64,000 nucleotides of DNA from Candidatus Planktophila limnetica (GTDB lineage: Bacteria > Actinomycetota > Actinomycetes > Nanopelagicales > Nanopelagicaceae): the NCBI RefSeq assembly GCF_002288365.1, contig NZ_CP016782.1:496001-560000 (forward strand). The letters are read 5' to 3'. The notes under the pieces were generated by a model that did no database searches, was not told the DNA's origin, and saw only the letters and a list, made by a program, of their open reading frames with translations. Positions 1 through 8,219 of the stretch are shown here, in pieces (position 1 is the stretch's first letter; every line of letters begins with the position of its first letter). Both the position numbers and the translations under genes were made by a program.

Positions 1-441
1 ATTTTGACACCAGGTGGAAAGCGTTTCAACCAACGAATGGCAGAACAATTCTCTCAGTGCTCGCAATTAGTTTTTGCGTGTGGCCGATATGAGGGCATTG
101 ATGATCGCATTCGCCAGTATTACTCCCAGAATAAATTTGCAGACAAGGGTGTTCGCGTTCACGAAGTTTCTATTGGCGATTATGTTTTGGGTGGGGGAGA
201 AGTAGCGGCAATGGTGATGATTGAAGCCATCACCCGCTTGCTTCCAGGAGTTCTGGGCAATCCTGAATCAATTATTGAAGAGTCACATATGCACGAAGGA
301 TTTGCAGAACATCCTGCATTTACCAAACCACAAACGTGGCGAGATATCGCAGTACCTGAGATTTTGCTCAGTGGAAACCACGCACAAATTGCAGCATGGC
401 GCGCACAATCTGCAAAAGATAGAGCCGAAAAGAATTTCTAA
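1..441 (+). CDS. trmD: tRNA (guanine-37-N1)-methyltransferase, C-terminal part (5' truncated by window)
   Basis: This enzyme uses S-adenosylmethionine to methylate G37, next to the anticodon, and so prevents +1 frameshifting. The frame is open from base 1, so the true start lies upstream; about 146 C-terminal residues are present. Visible are GRYEGIDDR, SIGDYVLGGGE and LPGVLGN, the conserved segments of the trefoil-knot SAM site, followed by the helical C-terminal domain. The gene ends at TAA 439-441. In most bacteria the next gene is rplS; here a fatty-acid desaturase with its own promoter follows after 38 bp. Identification is secure from the motifs. Confidence 0.97.
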   Translation: MLTPGGKRFNQRMAEQFSQCSQLVFACGRYEGIDDRIRQYYSQNKFADKGVRVHEVSIGDYVLGGGEVAAMVMIEAITRLLPGVLGNPESIIEESHMHEGFAEHPAFTKPQTWRDIAVPEILLSGNHAQIAAWRAQSAKDRAEKNF

Positions 442-466
442 CTCGCGCGTAACGCTTTTCGTGCCG

Positions 467-472
467 TAGGCT
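467..472 (+). promoter_or_regulatory. -10 element TAGGCT, leaderless promoter of the desaturase gene
   Basis: TAGGCT ends 7 bases before ATG 480. No purine-rich ribosome-binding site lies between them, so transcription probably starts at or next to the A of the start codon. No convincing -35 box is seen. Confidence 0.55.
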
Positions 473-479
473 TTATTCC

Positions 480-1448
480 ATGTCCGAAGAGTCTGCAAGT
501 ATCCAATCCCGACTTATTCGTGACCTCGAACCAATCGTTGCCGTAGAACTTGAGCGACATCTAGCGATTCAAAAAAATTGGTACCCACACGAATATGTCC
601 CTTGGAGTGAAGGTCGCGATTTTGCGGGTCCACTCAATGGTGATGCGTGGGAGGCAAAAGATTCTCGGTTGAGCTCAGTTGCTCAAGATTCACTTATTCT
701 AAATTTATTAACTGAAGATAACCTGCCGAGTTATCACACCGAAATCACTCTCTCAATGGGCAGAGATGGCGCATGGGGCAACTGGATAGAACGCTGGACT
801 GCCGAAGAAGGTCGTCACGCAATTGTGATTCGCGATTATTTGATGGCAACACGTGGTGTTGATCCTTATGAGTTAGAGGATTTACGAATGGCCCACATGT
901 CACTGGGTTATCAGACACCTTATGAAAATGACATGCTGCACACAATCGCCTACGTTTCCTTTCAAGAATTAGCGACCCGAATTTCTCACCGTAATACCGG
1001 AAAAATTTCTGAGGATCCAATTGCAGAAGGCATGATGCAGCGAATTGCATTGGATGAAAATCTCCACATGATTTTTTACCGTAATACTCTCAAAGCAGCA
1101 CTTGATCTAGAACCTAATGCAGCGATGCGAGCAATTGCAGATGTTGTAACAAATTTTGATATGCCCGGTGCCAACATGCCTGGGTTCGGTCGCAAAGCTG
1201 TTCAGATTGCTCTTGCTGGAATTTATGACATGCAGCAACATTTGGAAGAAGTAATTGCCCCTGTGCTTCGTGCGTGGGAAGTCTTTGAAAGAAATGATCT
1301 ATCTGGTGACGGCCTGGTAGCCCGCGATGAACTCAATGCATTTTTGACAAAAACCACGGAAGAATCAAATCGTTTTAATGAAAAACGTGAACATCACTTT
1401 GAGCGACTCATTGCTCGTGGACAAGAGCCAATTCGCATTCAAAAATGA
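480..1448 (+). CDS. acyl-ACP desaturase (soluble di-iron, fatty acid desaturase type 2)
   Basis: Soluble di-iron enzyme that puts a cis double bond into an acyl chain carried on acyl carrier protein, using O2 and ferredoxin; it tunes membrane fluidity. It is 322 residues long, normal for the DesA1/DesA2 group of actinobacteria. Iron ligands of the family are visible: Glu88 in LPSYHTE, the EEGRH motif (Glu110, His113), Glu163 and His170 in FQELATRISH, and DENLH (Glu193, His196). The start is ATG 480, set by the -10 element 7 bases upstream. It overlaps the next gene by four bases (ATGA), implying translational coupling with an amidotransferase whose link to lipid metabolism is unclear. The precise acyl-chain position cannot be told from sequence. 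Confidence 0.9.
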   Translation: MSEESASIQSRLIRDLEPIVAVELERHLAIQKNWYPHEYVPWSEGRDFAGPLNGDAWEAKDSRLSSVAQDSLILNLLTEDNLPSYHTEITLSMGRDGAWGNWIERWTAEEGRHAIVIRDYLMATRGVDPYELEDLRMAHMSLGYQTPYENDMLHTIAYVSFQELATRISHRNTGKISEDPIAEGMMQRIALDENLHMIFYRNTLKAALDLEPNAAMRAIADVVTNFDMPGANMPGFGRKAVQIALAGIYDMQQHLEEVIAPVLRAWEVFERNDLSGDGLVARDELNAFLTKTTEESNRFNEKREHHFERLIARGQEPIRIQK

Positions 1449-2173
1449 GTAAACGAGTAATATTTATCGAACACGACCACGTCAGTGAAGGTGGTCCAAT
1501 TTGGCACCAATTCAAAGTTCGTGGATTTGAAATAACTAGATTTGTTATTGTTGATAAAGAACATCAAAAGAGTCCAAATGTTTCGGTGCAGTGGCCGGAC
1601 TTACTTTCTTTCGATGTTGTCGTTGTCATGGGCGCGCCGTATGCCGCCTATGGAGATGACGTCGTTGGTAATTGGCTAATGCCAGAATTAGAAAAAATGA
1701 AAGAAGTGCACAACGCAGGGATTCCAGTACTCGGAATTTGTTTTGGTGGACAACTCATGTCACGCGTTCTAGGTGGCACAGTTTCACGATCCCCTCACGC
1801 CGAACTTGGTTGGTATGACATCCAAAGCAAAGATGTGGCACTCATTCCAAATGGTCCATGGTTTCAATATCACTGGGATCGCTTCACGCTACCGCCAGAT
1901 GCAACCTTGATTGCAGATAATGAATTATGCCCTCAAGCCTTTTCATTTGGGCGTACGTTAGGTCTGCAATTTCATCCAGAGATTGATGCACATGTTCTGG
2001 ATTTATGGCTGGAAATGGAAGGTGGCTGCGCCGAGGTTGAATCCGAAGGCGTTGACGTTAAAGAACTACGCGCACAAACAAAAGAAATTGAAGAGCAAAG
2101 CAATCAGCGCGGTTACGATTTAGTCGATCAATTTCTTGATCGCATCGCAACCGCGCCGATTAAGCGGATCTAA
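1445..2173 (+). CDS. class I glutamine amidotransferase-like protein
   Basis: A stand-alone 242-residue class I (triad) glutamine amidotransferase fold, like the GuaA amidase half. The nucleophile is Cys99 in GICFGGQ; His177 and Glu179 in LQFHPEID complete the triad, so it should be active. Members hydrolyse glutamine or gamma-glutamyl amides; without a synthetase partner a hydrolase role is likely. It is coupled by ATGA overlap to the desaturase. It converges, with only 9 bp between stops, on a minus-strand cassette holding a gamma-glutamyl ligase and an aldehyde dehydrogenase. It could therefore act like PuuD and remove the gamma-glutamyl group; this is inference from position. A GMP-synthase-like protein of other function is the alternative. 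Confidence 0.8.
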   Translation: MSKRVIFIEHDHVSEGGPIWHQFKVRGFEITRFVIVDKEHQKSPNVSVQWPDLLSFDVVVVMGAPYAAYGDDVVGNWLMPELEKMKEVHNAGIPVLGICFGGQLMSRVLGGTVSRSPHAELGWYDIQSKDVALIPNGPWFQYHWDRFTLPPDATLIADNELCPQAFSFGRTLGLQFHPEIDAHVLDLWLEMEGGCAEVESEGVDVKELRAQTKEIEEQSNQRGYDLVDQFLDRIATAPIKRI

Positions 2174-2182
2174 ATACTTAAT

Positions 2183-2956
2183 TTACATATCAAGCGGAGT
2201 TACATACGCTCCAGAAATACCACCATCTACCAAGAAGTTAGATGCTGTAATAAATGATGAGTCATCACTGGCTAGAAATGCCACGGCAGCAGCAATTTCT
2301 GTGTCATCGGCAAAACGTCCCATTGGAATATGAACTAAGCGACGAGCAGCGCGCTCTTTATCTTTAGCAAAGAGTTCCTGAAGAAGTGGTGTGTTAACTG
2401 GCCCTGGAGATAGCGCATTCACGCGAATACCTTCACGAGCAAATTGGACACCAAGTTCGCGTGACATGGCTAGAACGCCACCTTTTGATGCTGTGTATGC
2501 AATCTGAGAAGTTGCAGCGCCCATAGTTGCAACAAATGATGCGGTGTTAATGATCGAACCCTTTCCAGCTTTTTGCATGTAGGGAATTACGTATTTGCAG
2601 CAGTGGAAAACACTCGTTGTGTTAACGCGCAGGACTCGTTCCCATGCATCAAGGCCAGTAGTTAAAATCGAGTCATCATCAGGTGGTGAAATTCCGGCGT
2701 TGTTAAATGCAATATCAATACGACCATAGGTATCAAAAGCCACCTTGTACATATTTTCAACATCTGTAGCACTTGTTACATCTGCCTTGACGAAGATTCC
2801 GCCAGTTGCTTTTGCAGCAGCTTCGCCAGATTCAGCGTTCATATCCACTGCGACAACCTTTGCGCCTTCACTTGCTAAGCGCTTTGCTGTTGCTAGACCG
2901 ATTCCGCTGCCAGCTCCGGTGATTACTGCTACGCGTCCTTCAAGGCGTTGAGCCAT
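2183..2956 (-). CDS. short-chain dehydrogenase/reductase (SDR)
   Basis: NAD(P)-dependent oxidoreductase of the classical SDR family, 257 residues. The Rossmann motif TGAGSGIG is near residue 13, NNAG in the middle, and the catalytic Ser...YTASK tetrad members follow near residues 140-160. The C-terminal LVDGGIS is typical of FabG-like and alcohol-oxidising SDRs. The start ATG has a good ribosome-binding site (AAAGGAAG, 4 bases upstream). It is the last gene of a minus-strand cassette with aldehyde dehydrogenase, gamma-glutamyl ligase and permease. It may oxidise an alcohol or amino-alcohol-derived substrate ahead of the aldehyde dehydrogenase; the substrate is not deducible. Confidence 0.85.
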   Translation of the reverse strand: MAQRLEGRVAVITGAGSGIGLATAKRLASEGAKVVAVDMNAESGEAAAKATGGIFVKADVTSATDVENMYKVAFDTYGRIDIAFNNAGISPPDDDSILTTGLDAWERVLRVNTTSVFHCCKYVIPYMQKAGKGSIINTASFVATMGAATSQIAYTASKGGVLAMSRELGVQFAREGIRVNALSPGPVNTPLLQELFAKDKERAARRLVHIPMGRFADDTEIAAAVAFLASDDSSFITASNFLVDGGISGAYVTPLDM

Positions 2957-2982
2957 TTTTCTTCCTTTTCTGTAAGTGTGCT

Positions 2983-4341
2983 TTAGTCGTTAGAAATAAA
3001 GACGTTCTTTACTTCGGTAAATGAATCAAGTGCATCTGGTCCAAGTTCGCGACCTAATCCTGATTGCTTAAATCCACCAAATGGAGTCCAGAAACGAACT
3101 GAGGAATTGGAGTTAACAGAGAGCGCGCCAGTTTCGATTCCGCGAGATACGCGAAGTGCGCGACCGACATCGCGTGTCCAGATGGATCCAGATAGCCCGT
3201 ATTCGCTGTCATTTGCCATTGCAATGGCTTCTGCTTCATCTTCAAATGTCATAACAGAAACCACTGGTCCGAAAATTTCTTCTCTCCATGAACGAGACTG
3301 TGTATTTTTTGGCAAGAGAACTGTTGGCGCCATCCAATACCCAGGACCACTTGGAGCCGAACCCTTAAATGCAATTGGTTCATCAAGGAAAGATTCAACA
3401 ACATCGAATTGTTTCTTAGAAATAAGTGGACCCATGTCAGCGGTGGCAAGATTGGGATCTTCGACGCGGAATTTCTTGACTGCTACTTCGAAGTGCTCCA
3501 TAAATGTATCGAATGCAGATTTTTGAACAAGAATGCGAGAGCGAGCACAGCAATCTTGGCCGGCATTATCAAAGACTGCACTAGGTGCACCAGCTGCTGC
3601 TTTAGCAATATCTGCATCTGCAAAGATGATATTTGATGACTTGCCACCTAGTTCAAGGGTTAATCGCTTCACCTGTTCGGCGCAGCCGACCATGATTTGT
3701 TTTCCAACTGTTGTAGATCCAGTGAAAACAACTTTTCTTACAAGCGGATGGGTTACAAATCTGTTTCCGACAATGCTTCCTTTGCCTGGAAGAACATTGA
3801 ATACACCCTCTGGAATTCCGGCTTTAAGTGCGAGTTCGCCTAAGCGAATTGCAGAAAGTGGTGTGTATTCAGCAGGTTTTAATACAACTGTGTTTCCAGC
3901 AGCTAACGCCGGAGCAAAACCCCAACCAGCAATTGGCATTGGAAAATTCCAAGGAACGATAATTCCAACAACTCCGAGTGGTTCTTTAAATGTGACGTCT
4001 ATGCCACCAGGAACTGGTATCTGTCGACCAAATAAACGCTCAGGAGCCGCGGCGTAATACATAAGTGTGTTGGCAACATTGTCTGCTTCCCACAGTGCAT
4101 TTCCGCGAGTGTGACCAGAGTTTGTAATTTCAATTTGAGCAAGCTCTTCACGGCGATCTGTAACTATTTGTGAAAAAGCACGGAGTAAACGCGCACGCTC
4201 TCCGGGTGCAACGTTTTTCCAACTCTCAAATGCATTAGCTGCTTTTGCAATAACAGCATCAGTTTCTTCTAAACCTAGAAGTTGGACTGTTTCTACGATG
4301 CTTTCATTTGCTGGGTTTATTACGTCATACGTAGATGGCAC
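2983..4341 (-). CDS. NAD(P)-dependent aldehyde dehydrogenase
   Basis: Oxidises an aldehyde to the acid. At 452 residues it is slightly shorter than the usual 470-500. Seen are PWNFPM (cofactor/oxyanion Asn), ELGGKS with the general-base Glu, and GQDCCARSR with the catalytic Cys. The family includes gamma-glutamyl-gamma-aminobutyraldehyde and betaine-aldehyde dehydrogenases. The start is GTG 4341, right after the TAA of the upstream glutamine-synthetase-like gene; GAAAGG precedes it by 9 bases. Position between the ligase and the SDR supports a role in oxidising a gamma-glutamylated amino-aldehyde, as PuuC does in the Puu pathway. That pathway assignment is inferred from neighbours. Confidence 0.88.
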   Translation of the reverse strand: MPSTYDVINPANESIVETVQLLGLEETDAVIAKAANAFESWKNVAPGERARLLRAFSQIVTDRREELAQIEITNSGHTRGNALWEADNVANTLMYYAAAPERLFGRQIPVPGGIDVTFKEPLGVVGIIVPWNFPMPIAGWGFAPALAAGNTVVLKPAEYTPLSAIRLGELALKAGIPEGVFNVLPGKGSIVGNRFVTHPLVRKVVFTGSTTVGKQIMVGCAEQVKRLTLELGGKSSNIIFADADIAKAAAGAPSAVFDNAGQDCCARSRILVQKSAFDTFMEHFEVAVKKFRVEDPNLATADMGPLISKKQFDVVESFLDEPIAFKGSAPSGPGYWMAPTVLLPKNTQSRSWREEIFGPVVSVMTFEDEAEAIAMANDSEYGLSGSIWTRDVGRALRVSRGIETGALSVNSNSSVRFWTPFGGFKQSGLGRELGPDALDSFTEVKNVFISND

Positions 4342-4344
4342 TTA

Positions 4345-5703
4345 TTAAAACCTTTCGAAGTTTCGGAATAATTCCCAGTCGGTAACAGCTTTTGCATATG
4401 CAGAGATTTCAACGCGAGCCATATTTGCATAGTGGGCTTGGACTTCATCGCCGAAAGTTTCTTTCACCCATGCGCTCTTTTCCCACAGATCGAGGGCTTC
4501 GTTCATGGTTGAAGGTACACGGGCAGAGTCTGAAACATATGCATTACCTGTAAATGCAGGTTCTAGTTTCATCTTCTTATTAATTCCATCTAGCCCAGCC
4601 GCAATAATTCCTGCAACAGCTAGATAAGGATTGACATCGCCTCCAGGAATGCGGTTTTCAAGGCGCAAACCTGCACCGTGGCCTACAAGTCGGAAAGCAC
4701 ATGTGCGGTTATCGCGTCCCCAGCGAATTGCTGTTGGAGCAAAGGATCCCGGCACATAACGCTTATATGAGTTGATATTTGGTGCAAAGAGAAGTGATAG
4801 CTCGCGCATGTGTGTGAGTTGGCCGGCAATAAATTGGCGACCAAGTTCTGACATGCCATGTTCTTTATCTGAATCATCTGTCATGACTAATTCGCCATTT
4901 AATCCACGGAAAGATAAGTGAATGTGTGAAGAATTACCTTCGCGCTCATTTGGCTTTGCCATAAATGTCAGCGCATATCCCGCTTCGGCTGCGATTTCTT
5001 TTGCGCCATTTTTATATATAACGTGTTGATCGCAATTTGAAAGCGCATCAGAGTATTTAAATGCGATTTCATGCTGACCGAGATTACATTCACCTTTTAC
5101 GGATTCAACAGTCATTCCTGCTGCTGACATGCCAAGTCGTATTTCACGAAGTAGCGGTTCAATGCGAGAGCCACCCAAGATTGAGTAATCAACGTTGTAT
5201 TGGTTAACAGGAGTCAGATCACGGTATGCCTTATCCCATGCTTCTTCGTAGGTATCTTTGTAAACAACGAATTCGAGTTCGGTTCCACACATTGCCTGCA
5301 TGCCAGCTTTTTCCAGATTAGCAATTTGCTTGCGCAGAATCTGGCGGGGAGATGCAACAACAGGGGTGTGATCGAGCCACTGAACATCGGCTAGAACAAG
5401 GGCTGCGCCTTCTTGCCAAGGAATTAAACGAAGGGTGTTGAAATCTGGTGCGAGTTCAAAGTCGCTATAACCGCGTTCCCAGGATGACATTTCATAACCT
5501 TGCACGGTATTCATATCAACATCGACTGCTAGAAGATAGTTGCAACCTTCTGTGCCATGTTTTAGAACCTCATTGAGAAAGTGATCTCCGTGAATTCTCT
5601 TACCTGTAAGCCGGCCTTGCATATCTGTCATTGCAACGACGACTGTGTCGATGGCACCTGATTGGATTGCAGCGGTTAATTCTTCAATTGATAGTGAACT
5701 CAT
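4345..5703 (-). CDS. glutamine synthetase-like gamma-glutamyl amine/polyamine ligase
   Basis: ATP-dependent ligase of the glutamine synthetase fold, 452 residues, closer to PuuA/GlnA3/GlnT-type proteins than to the ammonia-assimilating enzyme (a normal type I glnA lies at 46492-47922). Metal and substrate motifs are visible: GTELEF, GECNLGQHEI, GNSSHIHLS and NRTCAFR. Such proteins attach glutamate through its gamma-carboxyl to putrescine, ethanolamine or similar amines. The reading frame extends to a TTG at 5730, but that codon abuts the T-tract of a terminator, so ATG 5703 (MSSLSIEEL) is preferred. It is followed directly by the aldehyde dehydrogenase and preceded by the permease. The exact amine is not deducible. 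Confidence 0.85.
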   Translation of the reverse strand: MSSLSIEELTAAIQSGAIDTVVVAMTDMQGRLTGKRIHGDHFLNEVLKHGTEGCNYLLAVDVDMNTVQGYEMSSWERGYSDFELAPDFNTLRLIPWQEGAALVLADVQWLDHTPVVASPRQILRKQIANLEKAGMQAMCGTELEFVVYKDTYEEAWDKAYRDLTPVNQYNVDYSILGGSRIEPLLREIRLGMSAAGMTVESVKGECNLGQHEIAFKYSDALSNCDQHVIYKNGAKEIAAEAGYALTFMAKPNEREGNSSHIHLSFRGLNGELVMTDDSDKEHGMSELGRQFIAGQLTHMRELSLLFAPNINSYKRYVPGSFAPTAIRWGRDNRTCAFRLVGHGAGLRLENRIPGGDVNPYLAVAGIIAAGLDGINKKMKLEPAFTGNAYVSDSARVPSTMNEALDLWEKSAWVKETFGDEVQAHYANMARVEISAYAKAVTDWELFRNFERF

Positions 5704-5738
5704 AGCGGTGAGTATTCCACTTTTAGACAAAAATAAAA

Positions 5739-5769
5739 ACTCCCCCTCATCACTTGGACGAGGGGGAGT
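5739..5769 (-). terminator. rho-independent terminator between permease and gamma-glutamyl ligase
   Basis: A perfect 10-bp stem, ACTCCCCCTC / GAGGGGGAGT, encloses an 11-base loop. On the minus strand it is followed by a T-rich run. It lies 13 bp after the permease stop and 35 bp before the ligase ATG. Confidence 0.88.
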
Positions 5770-5782
5770 TCTTATTTGTAAT

Positions 5783-7324
5783 TTAGATAGTGCTCTTTGG
5801 TCCTGTGAACCACTTCTTGACTGATAGATGCCACCAGATCCAAAGTAGAAGCATCGATCCGCCGACTAGCACAGGGGCATAGTTGACGAATTTGATGTCA
5901 AAGGAATCACTAGTTGGCCATCCCATTGGAGTGGTAGGCATAATGAAGTAGATGCAAATAATTACAATTTCTGCAATTGCAATAGGAGCCATCCACTTGT
6001 ACTTGTTACCAAGTGTCCATGATCCTGGCTTGAATTTATCGCCCATACGGTAACGCTGATAAATTGGAACCAAGAATGCTAAGTACAAACCGATAACAGT
6101 AATTGAAGTTACTGCATAGAAAGCGGTAGGTACAACAATTGGTGCATCTGCTGAACCGATGTTTACTTCAACCAATGCTGGCAAAGTAATTGCAAGTGCA
6201 ACAGTCGAACAAGCCAAAACAGCATTCTTTGGAACCTTGTTCTTATCTACCTTTGACCACAACTTGGATCCAGGTACCGCTCCGTCGCGACTAAATGCAA
6301 ACATCATGCGTGAAGCACTTGTGAGTGCAGATGTACCGCAGAAGAGTTGTCCGACGCTTGCGATGAGAAGAACTACGCCCGCCCACTTAGCACTGAGTGC
6401 TTGAGCAAAGATAACAGCTACGCCGCCACCGCCTGCGGTTACTGCTTCTGCATCTTGTACTGCGTAAAGGAATGCAAGGAGCAAGATCCATCCACCGATA
6501 GCGGAGTAGAAAATTGCTTGCCACAATCCACGAGCAGCTGAGTGTTCAGCACCCTTAGTTTCTTCAGACATGTGAGCACAAGCATCAAAGCCTGTGATTG
6601 TGTACTGAGTTAAAAGGAAGCCAAGTGGAAGCACATAGAACCAGAAAGCAGTTCCGCTTGTTTCGCCGCCAGCTAATCCAGCAGAGTTATTGACTCGCAT
6701 TGAGAACATGTCATAAACGCTCATGTGATTTTCTGGAAGAATAACTAGAACACCAATAATGAAAGCAGCGCCAAATACGTGCCACCATACTGAGATATTG
6801 TTCAAAGTTGCCATCAAGTGTCCGCTGCCGATATTGAGAGCAGCCATGATTACAAGAATCACAATGAACATAATGAATACGCGCTGCAATGAATATCCTT
6901 CTGCCCAACTTGGACTTAGTGAAGAGAAAGAAAGATCAAAGAACGTTGCGCAACCGTATGCAACCGATGCGGTACATCCAAACAGACCAAGCAGATTTAA
7001 CCAGCCTGTGTAAAAACCAACCTTAGCTCCACCCATTTTCGATGCCCACCAGTAAATACCACCGGATGTCGGATAAGCAGAAACGAGTTCTGACATACAA
7101 AAACCAATAATGAGAATAAACAATGAAATAAGTGGCCAACCAAGTGAGATAGCAACTGGACCACCGTTATTCCAAGCCTGGCCAAAGGTTGTAAAGCAAC
7201 CGGCGAGAATTGAAATAATTGAAAACGAAATTGCGAAGTTCGAGAATCCACTCCATGAACGCTCAAGCTCTTGCTTGTATCCAAGTTCAGCTAAGCGTTT
7301 TTCATCATTCTGTAAGTTTGACAA
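5783..7324 (-). CDS. APC-superfamily amino acid/amine permease
   Basis: Integral membrane transporter of 513 residues with about 12 hydrophobic helices. It belongs to the amino acid/choline (ACT)-type branch: the N-terminal LGYKQEL, SGFSNFAISFS and YPTSGGIYWW segments are characteristic. Substrates of relatives include GABA, choline, ethanolamine and polyamines. The start is TTG 7324, supported by a strong ribosome-binding site (TAGGAGG, 8 bases upstream) and no better in-frame ATG. It heads the minus-strand cassette with gamma-glutamyl ligase, aldehyde dehydrogenase and SDR, but a strong terminator follows it, so expression may be separately set or attenuated. It probably imports the substrate of that cassette. 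Confidence 0.87.
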   Translation of the reverse strand: MSNLQNDEKRLAELGYKQELERSWSGFSNFAISFSIISILAGCFTTFGQAWNNGGPVAISLGWPLISLFILIIGFCMSELVSAYPTSGGIYWWASKMGGAKVGFYTGWLNLLGLFGCTASVAYGCATFFDLSFSSLSPSWAEGYSLQRVFIMFIVILVIMAALNIGSGHLMATLNNISVWWHVFGAAFIIGVLVILPENHMSVYDMFSMRVNNSAGLAGGETSGTAFWFYVLPLGFLLTQYTITGFDACAHMSEETKGAEHSAARGLWQAIFYSAIGGWILLLAFLYAVQDAEAVTAGGGGVAVIFAQALSAKWAGVVLLIASVGQLFCGTSALTSASRMMFAFSRDGAVPGSKLWSKVDKNKVPKNAVLACSTVALAITLPALVEVNIGSADAPIVVPTAFYAVTSITVIGLYLAFLVPIYQRYRMGDKFKPGSWTLGNKYKWMAPIAIAEIVIICIYFIMPTTPMGWPTSDSFDIKFVNYAPVLVGGSMLLLWIWWHLSVKKWFTGPKSTI

Positions 7325-7402
7325 GTCTTACGCCTCCTAATGCTTATACATATCCAAACCGGGCGGCTTGAATATGATGATGCTGGTTCGATGAGGGGCA
7401 TC

Positions 7403-7421
7403 GAGGTACTCTTTCTACCTC
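7403..7421. promoter_or_regulatory. inverted repeat GAGGTA-N7-TACCTC between divergent genes
   Basis: A 6-bp perfect inverted repeat lies in the 132-bp gap between the permease start and the class II amidotransferase. It sits just upstream of the plus-strand -10 candidate TAGTGT (7423-7428). It could be an operator controlling either gene; no known regulator is assigned. Confidence 0.35.
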
Positions 7422-7456
7422 ATAGTGTGACCTGAGCGACAGGGGTTTGACGATAA

Positions 7457-8197
7457 ATGTGCCGCCTTTTAGGTTACGTGTCGCACGAGAAGCAGACCTT
7501 TAACTCAACAGTAGGGTCGGATTTCTCCGAGTTTGTGACCCTTTCTTCAGTGCATTGCGATGGCTGGGGAGTGGCAACTATTGATCACAATCAAAGCGTT
7601 GCACAGATGATTCGCCAACCAGAGGCTGCCAATAAGAGTAAAGACTTTTCCACCGCCATTGAGAAATCTGTTTCAGATGGAGCGTTGCTTCACCTTCGTT
7701 GGGCCACTGCTGGTTTACCGGTGAGTGAGAACAACACTCATCCATTTATTTATAAGGATATTTCCTTTATTCACAACGGAGCAACGTATCCACCAGCGGC
7801 TCTTGAGCCATTGATTTCACCAGAGTTAATTCCTCATATTCAAGGCGATACGGATAGTGAAAGATATTTTTATTTTGTTATCACAAAGATTAAAGAGTTG
7901 GGATTTATCGAAGGGTGCAAAGCCGCAGCCAATTACATCCGAGCCAATGTTGATTATTCAAGCATTAACGCAATGATCATGAATGAAAAACAATGGGTTG
8001 TTATTTGTGAGCACCACCCAGATCGCGCCCCTGATTGGGCACCTGATGATTATTATGAATTGAAATACAAATCTGATAAACAGGGCGTTTTGGTTGCATC
8101 AACTGGTTGGAATCAACCTGGATGGACCGTGCTTGCCAACCATCACATGCTCGTCATAGACCGAGATAGCTTTGCAGTTGAGGTTATACCCCTGTAA
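7457..8197 (+). CDS. class II glutamine amidotransferase (YafJ/EgtC-like)
   Basis: N-terminal-nucleophile hydrolase of 246 residues. After removal of Met1, Cys2 of MCRLLGY would be the nucleophile. HCDGWG, LRWATAG and FIHNGA are the glutamine-binding and oxyanion segments of the GATase_6/YafJ group. Relatives hydrolyse gamma-glutamyl amide bonds; in ergothioneine pathways the EgtC member removes a gamma-glutamyl group. No egtA, egtB or egtD lies nearby, so that role is not supported. Divergent from the amine permease cassette, it could supply the gamma-glutamyl hydrolase step there; this is an inference. A weak AGGGG lies 11 bases before ATG 7457. Confidence 0.82.
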   Translation: MCRLLGYVSHEKQTFNSTVGSDFSEFVTLSSVHCDGWGVATIDHNQSVAQMIRQPEAANKSKDFSTAIEKSVSDGALLHLRWATAGLPVSENNTHPFIYKDISFIHNGATYPPAALEPLISPELIPHIQGDTDSERYFYFVITKIKELGFIEGCKAAANYIRANVDYSSINAMIMNEKQWVVICEHHPDRAPDWAPDDYYELKYKSDKQGVLVASTGWNQPGWTVLANHHMLVIDRDSFAVEVIPL

Positions 8198-8207
8198 GGG
8201 GTGCCCG

Positions 8208-8213
8208 TAGTAT
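8208..8213 (+). promoter_or_regulatory. -10 element TAGTAT, leaderless promoter of miaB
   Basis: TAGTAT ends 6 bases before ATG 8220. It drives the likely miaB-miaA-dapF-hflX run. No ribosome-binding site is seen. Confidence 0.6.
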
Positions 8214-8219
8214 TGGCCT

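Noticed and set aside
5704-5730. Longer start (TTG 5730) for the glutamine-synthetase-like gene
   Set aside because: The TTG abuts the T-tract of a strong terminator and has no ribosome-binding site; ATG 5703 gives the normal family N-terminus.
7325-7456. Possible riboswitch in front of the amine permease or amidotransferase
   Set aside because: Only short repeats are visible; no conserved core of a known riboswitch class was recognised.
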